Translations under genes and position numbers: made by a program
The notes under the pieces: generated by a model
The model's database searches: none
What the model was told of the DNA's origin: nothing
Seen by the model: the letters and a program-made list of their open reading frames with translations, nothing else
DNA from: Membranipora membranacea
Taxonomy: Eukaryota > Bryozoa > Gymnolaemata > Cheilostomatida > Membraniporidae
Length of the DNA: 64,000 nt
Assembly (NCBI GenBank): GCA_914767715.1
Contig: OU612073.1
Location: 14,508,001 to 14,572,000 of the forward strand
Direction of reading: 5' to 3'
Part shown: in pieces, positions 25,389 to 51,626 of the stretch
Layout: every line of letters begins with the position of its first letter
Position numbering within the stretch: the first letter of the stretch is position 1

Positions 25389-26879
25389 CTTAACCTTATG
25401 TAAAATAGTAATGGTAAATTTCCAGTGATTATGTATTTCTGTGGGACAATTAATATAACCAGGAAACACAGGCACTATAGCCAATTATATTTGTAAATGC
25501 AATCATATTTTGTAAACAAGGGCATGGTAAAATGCGCCCAATAATATAAAATCTTAGAAACTCCTAACAGGATCAAGACAATAATTAATGACTGAATGAC
25601 TTCCCAGATCTTGCTGGGAATTCTAGGATGGTTCAATGATGAAGAGGATGGCTGATCATATCTGCTCTGATGAAGTCTGCTCTCCCTCTACCTCTACCTT
25701 ACCTGTGAAGTCTGTTGCATAAGTTTAATTGACACTTGCATCATAGAGAATTGATTAAATCAGAATTATAACCTATAAATATGACTCTCACTGAGTTTTG
25801 ATTAAAACACACTGTTTGTAAGTGTCAGTGGATAAAGCAGACTCACCAGCCCACTATTATTGCAGTTTCGCATCTTCTTCATCCTTCGCAGGGCATCTTG
25901 TTGTTTTTTGTCTAGATTGATACTGTATGCTTAGATAATTTATCCTACACTGGGTTTCATGTTATACATTGCAGTATTTGAGAATGTAAGGTATGTAGAC
26001 AATTCAGCTAAAGATGCCCAGAACAGGATCAGAGTTGTCTACCCTTTGTGTATCTACTCGACCACAAGGGTGGAAGCCACAAGTAAAATGGCAGTTTCGA
26101 AAATCCCTCCATAATGAGTGGCTCCCAATCAAGTACACCAAAATAAACTTGAGCTCAAACCACGCAACCAAATGGGATTTGGTAATGAGATTTGTCCTCC
26201 GGGAAAGCCAGTATGCACTGCTTACAGTCATAGGAAGTTATATAGTTTGAGAGAAACTGCGAGGTACGGTGAAATGAGTTGCTCAGAATACAAATGATCA
26301 ACGGCCATCGTGTCCAGGGCCCCCTTAAAAGCTGGATCTAGAATTGGTGAATGTCGAACCAGCTAGACAATTTTATGTAGCTAGCCTTATATACATCCTT
26401 GATGCATGTGTATGTTTTAATGCTCTGGTTTGTTTTCTGGATTATCAACAGTATATTGTAGCATACTTAGAATGCACCAACTCACCCTCCGTATCTAACC
26501 TAGGTGAGATTACATATTGCTGACCTGTGAGAGCAGGGTCAGCACCTGGATGAACACCTGCTGCACAAGTAGAAGGTTGAGCGACACAAAGCCAGAAGGA
26601 CAAGTCATCTTAGCAATGTTCTTTCACACACAGTCACTCAGATCTAGTCGGGTAGATGATATACCAGGAGAGGACTGCGGCGGGACTCACATTCATCAAC
26701 CATTTACTCGCTGGTGTTCATATTATCATCTCATGTACGGGTACATGTTGAATAGGTAGCTACACCTAATAATAAAGTATGACAGACTAAAAACTATTTA
26801 CAATGATTTGCTCTCAACAAAGGTATATAAGTCTTCTTCTCCTTTTAATTAAGATAAATTCTATACATACAAATAAAAT

Positions 26880-26969
26880 AGCCTGGGCAGGCTGTCGGGT
26901 CGGGTTGGGTGGGTCGGGAGGTCCCGCCCCCTTCCCCATGCATCCCCGACCCGACAGCCTGCCCAGGCT
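26880..26969. repeat. GC-rich perfect hairpin, 25-bp arms
   Basis: Arms beginning AGCCTGGGCAGGCTGTCGGG are exact reverse complements around a G/C-rich loop with CGGGAGGTCCCG. Its composition contrasts sharply with the AT-rich surroundings, suggesting an inserted foldback element. Confidence 0.9.
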
Positions 26970-29392
26970 TCAAATAAACTCATTGTCAGAAAAATCCTGA
27001 ACAGACAAGAATGTTTATAGATTCAACTATTGATATCAACCAAGATAATTTTAGTCCGATCAACAAGGTTTTAAAACTGATTATTCAAAAGTTATACATT
27101 TATGCTTATCTGCATAAATACTTTATGTGTACCGATGATATGGTATATGAAGATAATTAAGTTTACTCCATTTTTTTTGTTGCAGCTTGTATGGCAATTT
27201 GGCCTTATAGATTTGGCCTCGTCAGAGCTATTGCGCATGATTGCCTCAGCACTACTTTTCATCGTTTCAACATTCGGTAAACAAGATAATCCTGTATCTG
27301 CTGTACATAGTTGTATTCAAGAGGGAATAAATATAGCGAGTCAGCTTGTCTCAAAAGTTTATATGGGAAAATTGAGTAAGAATTTTTAATTTTCTGCATA
27401 ATATGCCATAGAGAAACACAGAGACGATGACAAGTTGATACATTCTGGATTTAGATTTAGTTTTAGAGATTGCATTGCGCAAGGAACTAAAAAAGTGAAT
27501 TACAACCATTTCCAAGAGGTTTTCCGTATAGATGATCAAATACTCAATTTGCAACAGATGAGTTAGTTTAGTTACCGGCCAGCGGTAATCCAAAATTTGC
27601 AATGTAGCTTTTCATCCTATTTCCTCCAATTTACCTTCATAGGGAGTTGTCTCCCCTTCAAGCCACATCACACCAACAGAATGCGAGCACTCCGACTTGC
27701 AGGCAAATTTCCACTCCTTTCAAATGAAGCCTTATGTCAAAGTACTCTTCTTTGCGTTGTCTAGAGAAGGGCCTGCGCCAAAGACATATTGGAAAACCCG
27801 ATGGGTTCATATTTTGTGCTTTTACTATTACGATCGATTGAGTGGTCACTTTACCACAACGCCTGGGAGTAACACTAGGGTGTAATTCTCATCATCAATC
27901 TTATGGAGATTCACAAGCAATGCTTTTTTTTGTGCAGGTGTGTGTTGGAAGGTCTGATAATTCGAAGAGATTCAGATATTCAGTAGAGCCAGGGGAATTC
28001 CATTCTCCCTGGTAGAGCTGGCAGAGTTTCAGTCTATTGTAACTTATTTAACCGGGATTTGTGAACAATTCTTATGATTGAGCCAGCTCTATCAGTTTGA
28101 CCAGTGTAATATAATGGAGTTTGTTGTCTAATATACCCAATATCCTATTCTAAACTCACATCGCTGTACCCTTATACCAGCAGCCTAAAAAGCAAAAGTG
28201 AGGCCACTGAGATAAGACTACCACTGTAGCCTGTCTTGACTAGCTCCTTGGTTGGAACAAGCTTATCTGAGACTTTGATGGTAAGGAGAATAATGCCTGA
28301 ATTGGTGCTTGCAGGTCACGACTTGTCTTGTTGTTCACCGGATTGTCACTCAGTTGGTTCAACCAAAGAGATTTCCTACTGACATAATTTAACACCTGGA
28401 GTTGTCCTTCCAAATTAAATGCAGCCATTTCTACAAAAAGTGTTTGCCTACCTATGATCTGAACCAATCAAAGGCCACATGATGTAATATTGACCAATGA
28501 GCAATAAATTTTATTGATAGCGATTCCTTGCCATCTCTTTCTCACACAATTTAGAAGAATATTTTGTGCATAGGACTGCCGCAGTTCCTGATTTGCCCAA
28601 AATCAGGAACTATGTTTCTGTTGTGTGTTGTCTCCCCAAGGGCCTGTAACTCCTTGGTATGACACAGCTGTTTATTTTAGCCATAAATTGTTGCATTTGG
28701 TTTAATACTTGATAGCTGTAGAGACAGAGTGTAATAATCTATATTTGTTGTTGATTTTTATCTGCTGTAATAATTCTTTAGTTTGGTTTCTTCTACTAAC
28801 TCTAGTAGTAGTAGCCTGTACTCCCTTCCACTGACCTTCTTTAGTTAGTGCAAGTCCAATGGTTGAGTGCCCAAGTTGTCAAGGTCACAACTTGGAACAA
28901 CTACAGAAGCATCCTATAGTTGATTTGATTTCAGCCCTAATTAATACACAGGAGTGTTAATTCTTTGTATGGCATGTGTGTATCAATTACAAAGACTGAT
29001 CTTGGCTGTAATGTTATGAAAAAATTAAAAGCTAGAGGGTGAGGGTTGGTATCGGCATGGTTGTATTACACTTTCAAAACTCCTCTTGAATTGATAAGTA
29101 TCGTTATTATCATTCTGCACGCATTCTCGTTGCACACACAACTTTCTATCTACTAGTATGATACAGTGAGTCAGCAACTAAGAAGAAAGGCTGTGACATC
29201 GGCTAAGTGTATATGGCCATACTGTATATTTGAACTAATAATCGCACCAAACCAGTTTTTGAAGACCTGCAGTGTAATCATATTTATGTTACAGGTAGAA
29301 AGCACCATGAAACCAGTAGCCATGCTAATGACTAAAACTCCGAGGTTTTGCTACCAAACATCAAAGTAGCTGATTAAGATTTGAAAAGAGGC

Positions 29393-45161
<15,769 letters not shown>

Positions 45162-46321
45162 GGTGTATCAGCTCAGCATAAGGAGGCCAAAAGTGTAAGA
45201 ACAATCTATGCTTTGCTGCGCATGCTCTCATTGCCTTGGGAACTTAAAATCTTCTGTACCTTTTGCGTTATTATGACAGAACCTTAGTAGTAATATACTA
45301 ATCCTCTTAACCCAACCTAAGCTCAGTACGACCATTGTGAAATATAATCGCTTTGCATCCATATGAGCTGCCCAATGAAGACACTGTTATGAAGATCAGT
45401 TCTACTTCCAACAGATATTGACATGACAGCTAATCCTTGTCTGAGATGTTCAAATTTTCAAGCTCTACGCAATCTAACTGTTTTTGTTATGCTACAAATC
45501 ACTTATCTCCATGTACCAAATGAAATCAAAGTACATTATGCTCTAATTTATCCAATTTATTCCAATCTCAAAATCTTTGTTGTTACTGGAATAGTTAGAC
45601 TCCAATTATACCTTCAGTCTGAAACCGTTTTTATGAAACTTGTTCAATGATGTTGTGGAGGAAAATACTGCAGTCGCCACTGACACACTACCTCTGGTAA
45701 AGGTTAAAGAGTGAGAGAACTACATGTGCCTTATCGATCACAATCAATCAAGATTACCAAATTCAAACTCTCAAATTCGAACCCTCGGCCTACAACAGAA
45801 CCATACTCAATGGAAGTAGGGTTGAAGCCGAAGCGTTGAATTAATTATCGAAGACCCCATATAATGTGCTGGTAAATTATTTTGAATAATAGTGCTAATA
45901 ATATTTATGAAGTGTCAAATTTAAATTCTGTTTTTACTATACATTGCAAAACTCACAGAGCAATAATTAAAATTGGTCATCAATGAAACTACCCTGAGTG
46001 ATTATCAGCTGTGCACTGCGGTTGTTTGACAACCAGTTGAATTTTTTCTAGAGTTGTTCTCCTTTTTTCTTATTTGTTCGATGAATTATGTGTACAATTT
46101 ACAATAATAATAAATGTCCAATATTGTGTTATGATTCTTATTAAGTATACATATATGGTGTTCCATATGTAGTGAAAATTTGTGCACATATACTTAAAAA
46201 TGAGATTATATGCCAAGAGTCAAACGTAAATACAAAGGAATCACGAATTTGAAAATAAACTATTTTATCTATTTTACATTTAGGAATTATCGAGAATAGA
46301 TGTTCAGTCAGTTTTATCCTC
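45162..46321. other. Convergent intergenic region between POLQ and the 46.3-kb gene
   Basis: About 1.15 kb between two stop codons facing each other, presumably the two 3' UTRs. An AATAAA hexamer for the plus strand occurs at 46109-46114, far from the POLQ stop. No coding or structural feature is evident. Confidence 0.6.
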
Positions 46322-48081
46322 TTATTTCTGATTTAACTTTGAAGAGTTTGATTTCCTGCCACCTCTGACTCTTCGATATGACTGCAAGTTGGGAGGGGCA
46401 GTCAAAGGTCGAAAATGTGTGTCTTTGAATTTAGCTATCATTTGGTCAACTCTCAGTGCCATCTCCTTGCTCGGTTTCTGCATTGGGGACTTGTTTTTAG
46501 GAGACGACACAATTCCGTATTTGACGTATAGCTCGCGTCTCAGTTGGTAGTTGCGAGCTCTGCATGCAAATCTGTCCAACATCCTCCAATGATTCTGCTG
46601 CTCCTGGCGCTTTCTCTTCCTTCTCTGTTCGTCAATAAACCTCCTCAAAACATTCCACCCTTGTCTTGCTTTCCATATCCTGTCTTCTTTTTCTGCAATA
46701 TAACCACCATGCTAACAGCTTCTGTTTTGACGAAACCTATATTTCATATATATATATATATATGTATATATTTATCTAATTATATATATATGTGTGTATG
46801 TGTATATATATATTAATTTGTGACACATCTTGCAGTGACATAGCTAAACATGGCCACTTTGGATCAGCTGTGAACTGCTTAAAGTTTCAACATTCAATGT
46901 CAATTATCATACTTAGTGGTTCATTTAAATGACCATTTCTGGTGTACCCCCCCCCCCCCCCGTGTTCCCTGCAAAATGTGTTCAGTGAGTACCTGACCTG
47001 ATCTTCATGCGATGCATTTTTGGAATGTTGTTGACATGCCCAATTGAACTTCCTTGTTTATCACTCATTCCATCTAGTCTCTACAACAACCTGCTGCAGT
47101 CAAATAATTTTTAAAACACTGATACTGTCATTTAAAAGTGTTAGATAGTTACCTCTCTGTCGCTCGAAATCAGTTTTTATGTTTTCTATTTTTCTGTCCA
47201 TCATCACTGTTTTTGTTGTGTGCAGTGATGTTGGTGCCTTCATTTCTGCAAATGTACAATTTTAGCATTCATTACTGGCTTTCCACATATCTAACCATTT
47301 GAGGATCTTATAAAATAAGCCTGTCTTTACATACATGTAAAGCCTGACCAGTATTAATTATACTCATGACAGTGAGCTCTCGTTTTTGAGTGCCAAGAAA
47401 GTTTTTAAAAAACGGGAGTCAAAACTTTGAATAACACCACACCAATGCCTATAAGATTGCAGTTAGCACAACCAGGGGTTCAGACATAGCGCAATCAGTA
47501 CAGTGCAAAACTTAGACTTGAAAGGTCATGGGTTGATCCTCCCAGGCGTGTGTTGTTATATACCTTAAAGGTTTTCGGTTTTTGCAGACCATCTACCCTA
47601 ACCCACGCGAAAACTGGATTTAGGATCCAATCACTTCTAAAGAGGACGACTTACCGTTCAGTACTTGTTTGTGTGTCGCACTGGGTGGTCTTGCCAGGAG
47701 GATATTTCTGGTTCGTTGTGAATGATCTGAGAATGTTTTCTCACTGTTATCGAGGACTGTTGTATTCAAACGCCGTACATGGTCAACAAATGATTCCCAC
47801 ACTAAAAAAAATGGATGAGTTATTTAACTTACTTGACTTGCCATGCTGACTTCAGCATTATAGTGTTGTCTCAAAATGACAAGTTATTTATGCTAGTTTA
47901 GTTTCAATTTTTGACATTGATTGATACTCAACATGCACCCCAAAAAAAAAATCATTGGCTTTTATAAATAGAATAAATATGGAATGTTATTTGCTGACTT
48001 ACAATCATTTTGATGGCGGTCTGAATATTCACTGGACGAAGAGATAGCGCTTCTCTGTTCTACAACCGAATTCTCTTCCAT
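46322..48081 (-). CDS. Unrecognised basic, coiled-coil-like protein, 229 residues
   Basis: Exons in transcript order: 48081-48003, 47801-47655, 47245-47153, 46692-46322 (stop). Phases agree (all phase 1) and total 690 bases. Donors include two consensus GTAAGT. The start is MEENSVVEQRS with a Ser-rich N-terminus. The middle has WESFVDHVRRLNTTVLDN. The C-terminal half is strongly basic and helical (WNVLRRFIDEQRRKRKRQEQ, then ACRARNYQLRRELYVKYGIV). It ends in a Pro/Arg/Gly/Ser-rich tail (PPNLQSYRRVRGGRKS). No signal peptide, membrane helix or catalytic motif is visible. A cytoskeletal, ciliary or nuclear role would be a guess. It is tail to tail with POLQ. The first exon depends on phase and splice signals only. 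Confidence 0.7.
46745..46813. repeat. TA-rich microsatellite
   Basis: Two (TA)n blocks flank a TGTGTGTATG segment, just upstream (transcript sense) of the last exon of the 46.3-48.1 kb minus-strand gene, in its intron. Confidence 0.9.
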
Positions 48082-48330
48082 CACAACAAATCAAAGCACT
48101 ATTTAAAGCTTCCAATTCACAAAATCTACTTTTTTTCACACCTTGTTGAAACTGGTCAATCTTTAAACTACAAATCTTTGTAGCTTGATTGTTTATCACT
48201 TTAAGCAAGGAGACGTTATCACTTAATGGCAGCAATTAGCACACTTTAAGACAGCATTATACTTTATGCAAAGAGAAAGTGCTCCTTTAGATAACGAGGA
48301 CAATAAAATCTGAGCAGTAAAGCAAATTGC

Positions 48331-48398
48331 TTCGTAGACAGCATTAAATCATAGGCAATCATTGTTCGTAGACAGCATTAAATCATAGGCAATCATTG
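48331..48398. repeat. Perfect tandem duplication, 34 bp x2
   Basis: The unit TTCGTAGACAGCATTAAATC plus ATAGGCAATCATTG occurs twice back to back without a mismatch, upstream of the 46.3-48.1 kb gene. Confidence 0.95.
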
Positions 48399-48784
48399 TT
48401 TAGCAGCATATTTCTGTTTGTTTAAGCTTAGTGACAAAATAAAATTCAAAAACAAATTTACTTACACCTGTTAAGAAAAACATCATTACACAATGCTCAC
48501 TTTCCCATAAGTCTCCAATATCCTCGACTTGTTTTAATCCTCTTATGAATCTGAATGAGTGAGTATTAACTAGACAATCCCTTCTGATATCCTACCCCTT
48601 TACACAATATCTGTGTGACTACGGATTTATCGGCACTAAGCATATCATTTACCATATCAATTACTAAGAAAAAATAATCTTTCCATAATTGTCTTCCATG
48701 AGTTTCCCCTGAAATATTTTTTCAGTCTCTTAATATTCCTGACACTTCAGGCTGAGGGCAACAACTGCAGCAGTAAGCGTTATT

Positions 48785-48835
48785 AATGTATTGTTATGTT
48801 ATGTTAGGTTATGTTATATGTTATGTTATATGTTA
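48785..48835. repeat. TTATG-type short tandem repeat
   Basis: About 50 bases of TTATGTTATGTTAGG and TTATATG variants in the ZNFX1 upstream region. Confidence 0.85.
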
Positions 48836-49952
48836 GCTGTTAAGGTCTTTATACCCACTATCTTTTGTTGTTAATACTTGTACCATCCTGTACAAGTGCT
48901 TAGATTTTAGAATAACAAAAATACACTGAGGGATCGATGAGATTGATGCTCATCAACACACAGGAATGGCTTCATGCTGCTGGGGACGGCCATGAGGAGG
49001 TTGTACTAGAGAAGGCCTCGAAACAGCGCTTGACTCATGGTTTCTAGCTGAAGACCTGTGTGTTGTGCAGTGGTACGCGCACCACTGTATGTTGTATTGA
49101 TATTGGATGAAGACCCCCAAGTTCCCCAAGCATGGTGCAGCTGAGGGGATATTTCTGATTTTTTTTGTAGCACTACTGCGCTTTTCAGCTTTCACTGAAG
49201 GGCTAAGGGGCTCGCTCTCCTCATCCTCAACCTCATACTCTACCAATGATGATAAATTGTTAGCTTTTAAGAACCAGGGAAGCCATTATCTCATTCTGAT
49301 CTTTTGTCTAGCTTACTTGTCTTGCATTCAGACAACAGACATTCATTTATTTCATGTCCAAGACATAATCATATTTCAGTATTCAGCTGAACGGTCTATG
49401 ACTTCCTCTTTTCTTATTTTTTTTATTTTATTTTCATTTTTTTGCTTGCTCTGGCCCTTTCGGAAGAACAACAATTTAATGATGGATTTTTTTATCAATA
49501 AATGTTAAAAAATATAACTTGAAAAGTATTATTCAGACGCAATCAATACTAGCAACAATGGGAGTCGCTGCCTCTTGCCAACACAAAAAAATAGGTAAAG
49601 CTAGAAGACAGAAACGCTATGTTATCTGGATTTATGAAACCTAGACATGGTTAGCCTTGTACGGTGCATGTTCCACATGTCAGGTGTATCGAAAATGATA
49701 TCACATCTACACATATCAAACTCATATCATGTGGTCACCTCTCCAAGGCAAGATCTGTTTCTGTTGGTGTGTGTGATTTATGAATACATAGATAGCTATT
49801 AATATCATTCATATAGACCTCACTTTGTTATTTCAAAATATGATCTGGAAGGTGAAATTTTATACAGCTTGTGTCCAGCATTTCTTACATCCCCTACAAG
49901 TGGCCATTTTTTCCACATAGGAGGGAAAAGTTGCTATATTTTCCTATCATTC

Positions 49953-50190
49953 GGTAAATTCGCGCCCTTGGTATCTATATTAAATAATCATTAATCATAA
50001 TCATTTTCATGGGGAAATCCAACTGAATCCAACTTGAATTCAAGTTGTCTCCCTATTACCAATGAGGAGATAATTCTAAGTTTCATGTCAATATCATTGA
50101 AAAACCGTATACCTAATCATAAAATCTTTTCAGTTGGATTTCCCCATGAAAATGATTATTTAATATAGATACCAAGGGCGCGAATTTACC
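49953..50190. mobile_element. Palindromic MITE-like element, family 2, full copy
   Basis: It has terminal inverted repeats of roughly 60 bases starting GGTAAATTCGCGCCCTTGG and ending CCAAGGGCGCGAATTTACC. The 238-bp element has a unique centre (CTATTACCAATGAGGAG and following). A truncated, inverted copy lies at 18452-18638 inside receptor-like gene D. No coding capacity is present. Target duplications were not clear. Confidence 0.88.
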
Positions 50191-50356
50191 TATTGTATTT
50201 ATTATCTTAAGATAATCTTTCCGATTAATATTTAGTGATTAATTATTATTATAATTATTGTCCTCAAAACTCTGGTCCCCATATCAGAAAAACTGTATAG
50301 TTTGCAAGAGAGATAAAAGTTTATTAAGCATTAATAATCCAATGGTTTAGTTCATA

Positions 50357-50685
50357 CACTATGGTTCCATGGATCGATTATGTAAGGATTTCGGTAGTAA
50401 TCGCCCCATGGAAATGGCATTAAAGTCAAATTCCGATTGTGACGAATGACTTTTTGGACGCGAATATCCAAACCGTGTTTATTCGACTTATTTCCTAATT
50501 GGCGTCGTGGCTGAATGGTTAGCGGCGCTTGCATACAATGTCGTCAAAGGGATGGCCGGGGTTCAAGTCTCGGCCACGGCAGATTCTTTTCATGTTTTTC
50601 CCATCATGGGAATGGTTAGAATCCACTGGATTCTAACCATTCGAAATTGGAGTGAACCACAAAATCGACCCATGGAACCATAGTG
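50357..50685. mobile_element. Foldback element enclosing a tRNA-like (SINE-like) unit
   Basis: The ends CACTATGGTTCCATGG and CCATGGAACCATAGTG are exact inverted repeats, extended imperfectly by ATCGATT-like bases. Inside lie the tRNA-like unit at 50501-50580 and a second perfect hairpin at 50610-50642 (GAATGGTTAGAATCC and complement). The combination looks like a composite non-autonomous element. Confidence 0.7.
50501..50580 (+). ncRNA. tRNA-like sequence with RNA polymerase III A and B boxes (SINE head)
   Basis: An A-box-like TGGCTGAATGG (50508-50518) and a B-box-like GGTTCAAGTCT (50560-50570) are spaced as in a tRNA gene. The ends GTCGTGG (50504-50510) and CCACGGC (50574-50580) can form a seven-pair acceptor stem with one G-T pair. 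The anticodon arm is poor and the T stem has a mismatch, so a working tRNA is unlikely. A tRNA-derived SINE is the better reading. Confidence 0.55.
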
Positions 50686-51626
50686 ATTGAATAATCTGTT
50701 CCTAAGTAGATAACAGGAGATAATAGACACCTCAAAACGCCACAAGATCTTGATGACACTGTTTGATCACTCTTATCTGAAACCTCCGGTAAATATACTG
50801 ATGTAACGCTGCCTTTCAATAGAGCAGCTGTGAAGTCAGAAACTGGAATATCATGTAATGATGTTGGTCATTCAATATTTAAAGGTTACTAATAATAAAC
50901 TGAATGTGTTCTGCTCATGTTAGGACTTTTTTACAATGATGTAATAAACCTCACACTGTATTGATTCAATGATGTTTCTTGCTTGAATTAGCTTGGTTTG
51001 GTTCAACAAATCAATAAAAAGTGCTCAGGATTTGTTGCACTCATACCCTTATTCCATTGTGAATTGCCGACATTAAGCTTGTATTGTTCCTGAAAATTGT
51101 ATATAAATCATTCATTATCACGTAATACAGTACTCATATTATGTTTGGTGCACATGTGAACATTGAGCTGTTTCAGAATCGACCAATCATTTCAAGGCAG
51201 ACGGGGAATTTTTTACTTTGTAAAATTCCCCTTCACACTTTAGCCACAACTGATTGATATTATGAATGCAGTAACTGTTCAGTATCAGTTAGAGTGAGTT
51301 ACTGTGCTTGTGCTGTGTGGATCTACCATAGAGTTATTATATAATCTATGGTTATAACTCACCAAGTTAGTCTAATAATACCTGAAGTCCCCTTTGTGTG
51401 TACTGTACAACCTGTACAATATACCTCATTCACAATTGCTCTACCAATGAAAATTACAAATCGAAATATCAAGTTCACATTGTGAAAATGTGGTAGAATG
51501 CTGTAGTACATAATGCAAACCTCAGTTTCATTCCTCTCTTCATTTTCTTTAATGCATGTACTGTAAGCTGTAAGCCACAGATTGGTATAATTCGATATAG
51601 TGGAGAGACTGGTTCCTGATGATCAC

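Larger units (their letters stand above)
24576..29392. other. Intergenic region upstream of POLQ
   Basis: About 4.8 kb with no confident gene. It contains an ankyrin-like fragment (25291-25388), a GC-rich hairpin (26880-26969) and an exon-like open stretch (about 27187-27389). The promoter of POLQ should lie near the right end; no clear TATA box was seen. Confidence 0.55.
48082..51626. other. Divergent intergenic region before ZNFX1
   Basis: About 3.5 kb between the start of the minus-strand gene and the start of ZNFX1, so it should hold both promoters. It contains a 34-bp duplication, two palindromic elements and one open minus-strand stretch (48953-49246) of unknown nature. No TATA box or CpG-rich segment was recognised. 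Confidence 0.55.

Noticed and set aside
26004-26250. Overlapping frames on both strands near 26.1 kb
   Set aside because: Neither shows a domain, a signal peptide or partner exons; ordinary chance frames.
48331-48398. CRISPR-like direct repeats
   Set aside because: Only two adjacent copies without spacers in a eukaryotic genome; a simple tandem duplication.
49107-49508. Plus-strand 133-codon frame with hydrophobic, Phe-rich composition
   Set aside because: Composition reflects T-rich DNA; no splice context, domain or upstream exon supports it.
50504-50580. A functional tRNA gene
   Set aside because: The anticodon arm does not fold properly, the T stem has a mismatch, and the unit sits inside an inverted-repeat element; called tRNA-like instead.
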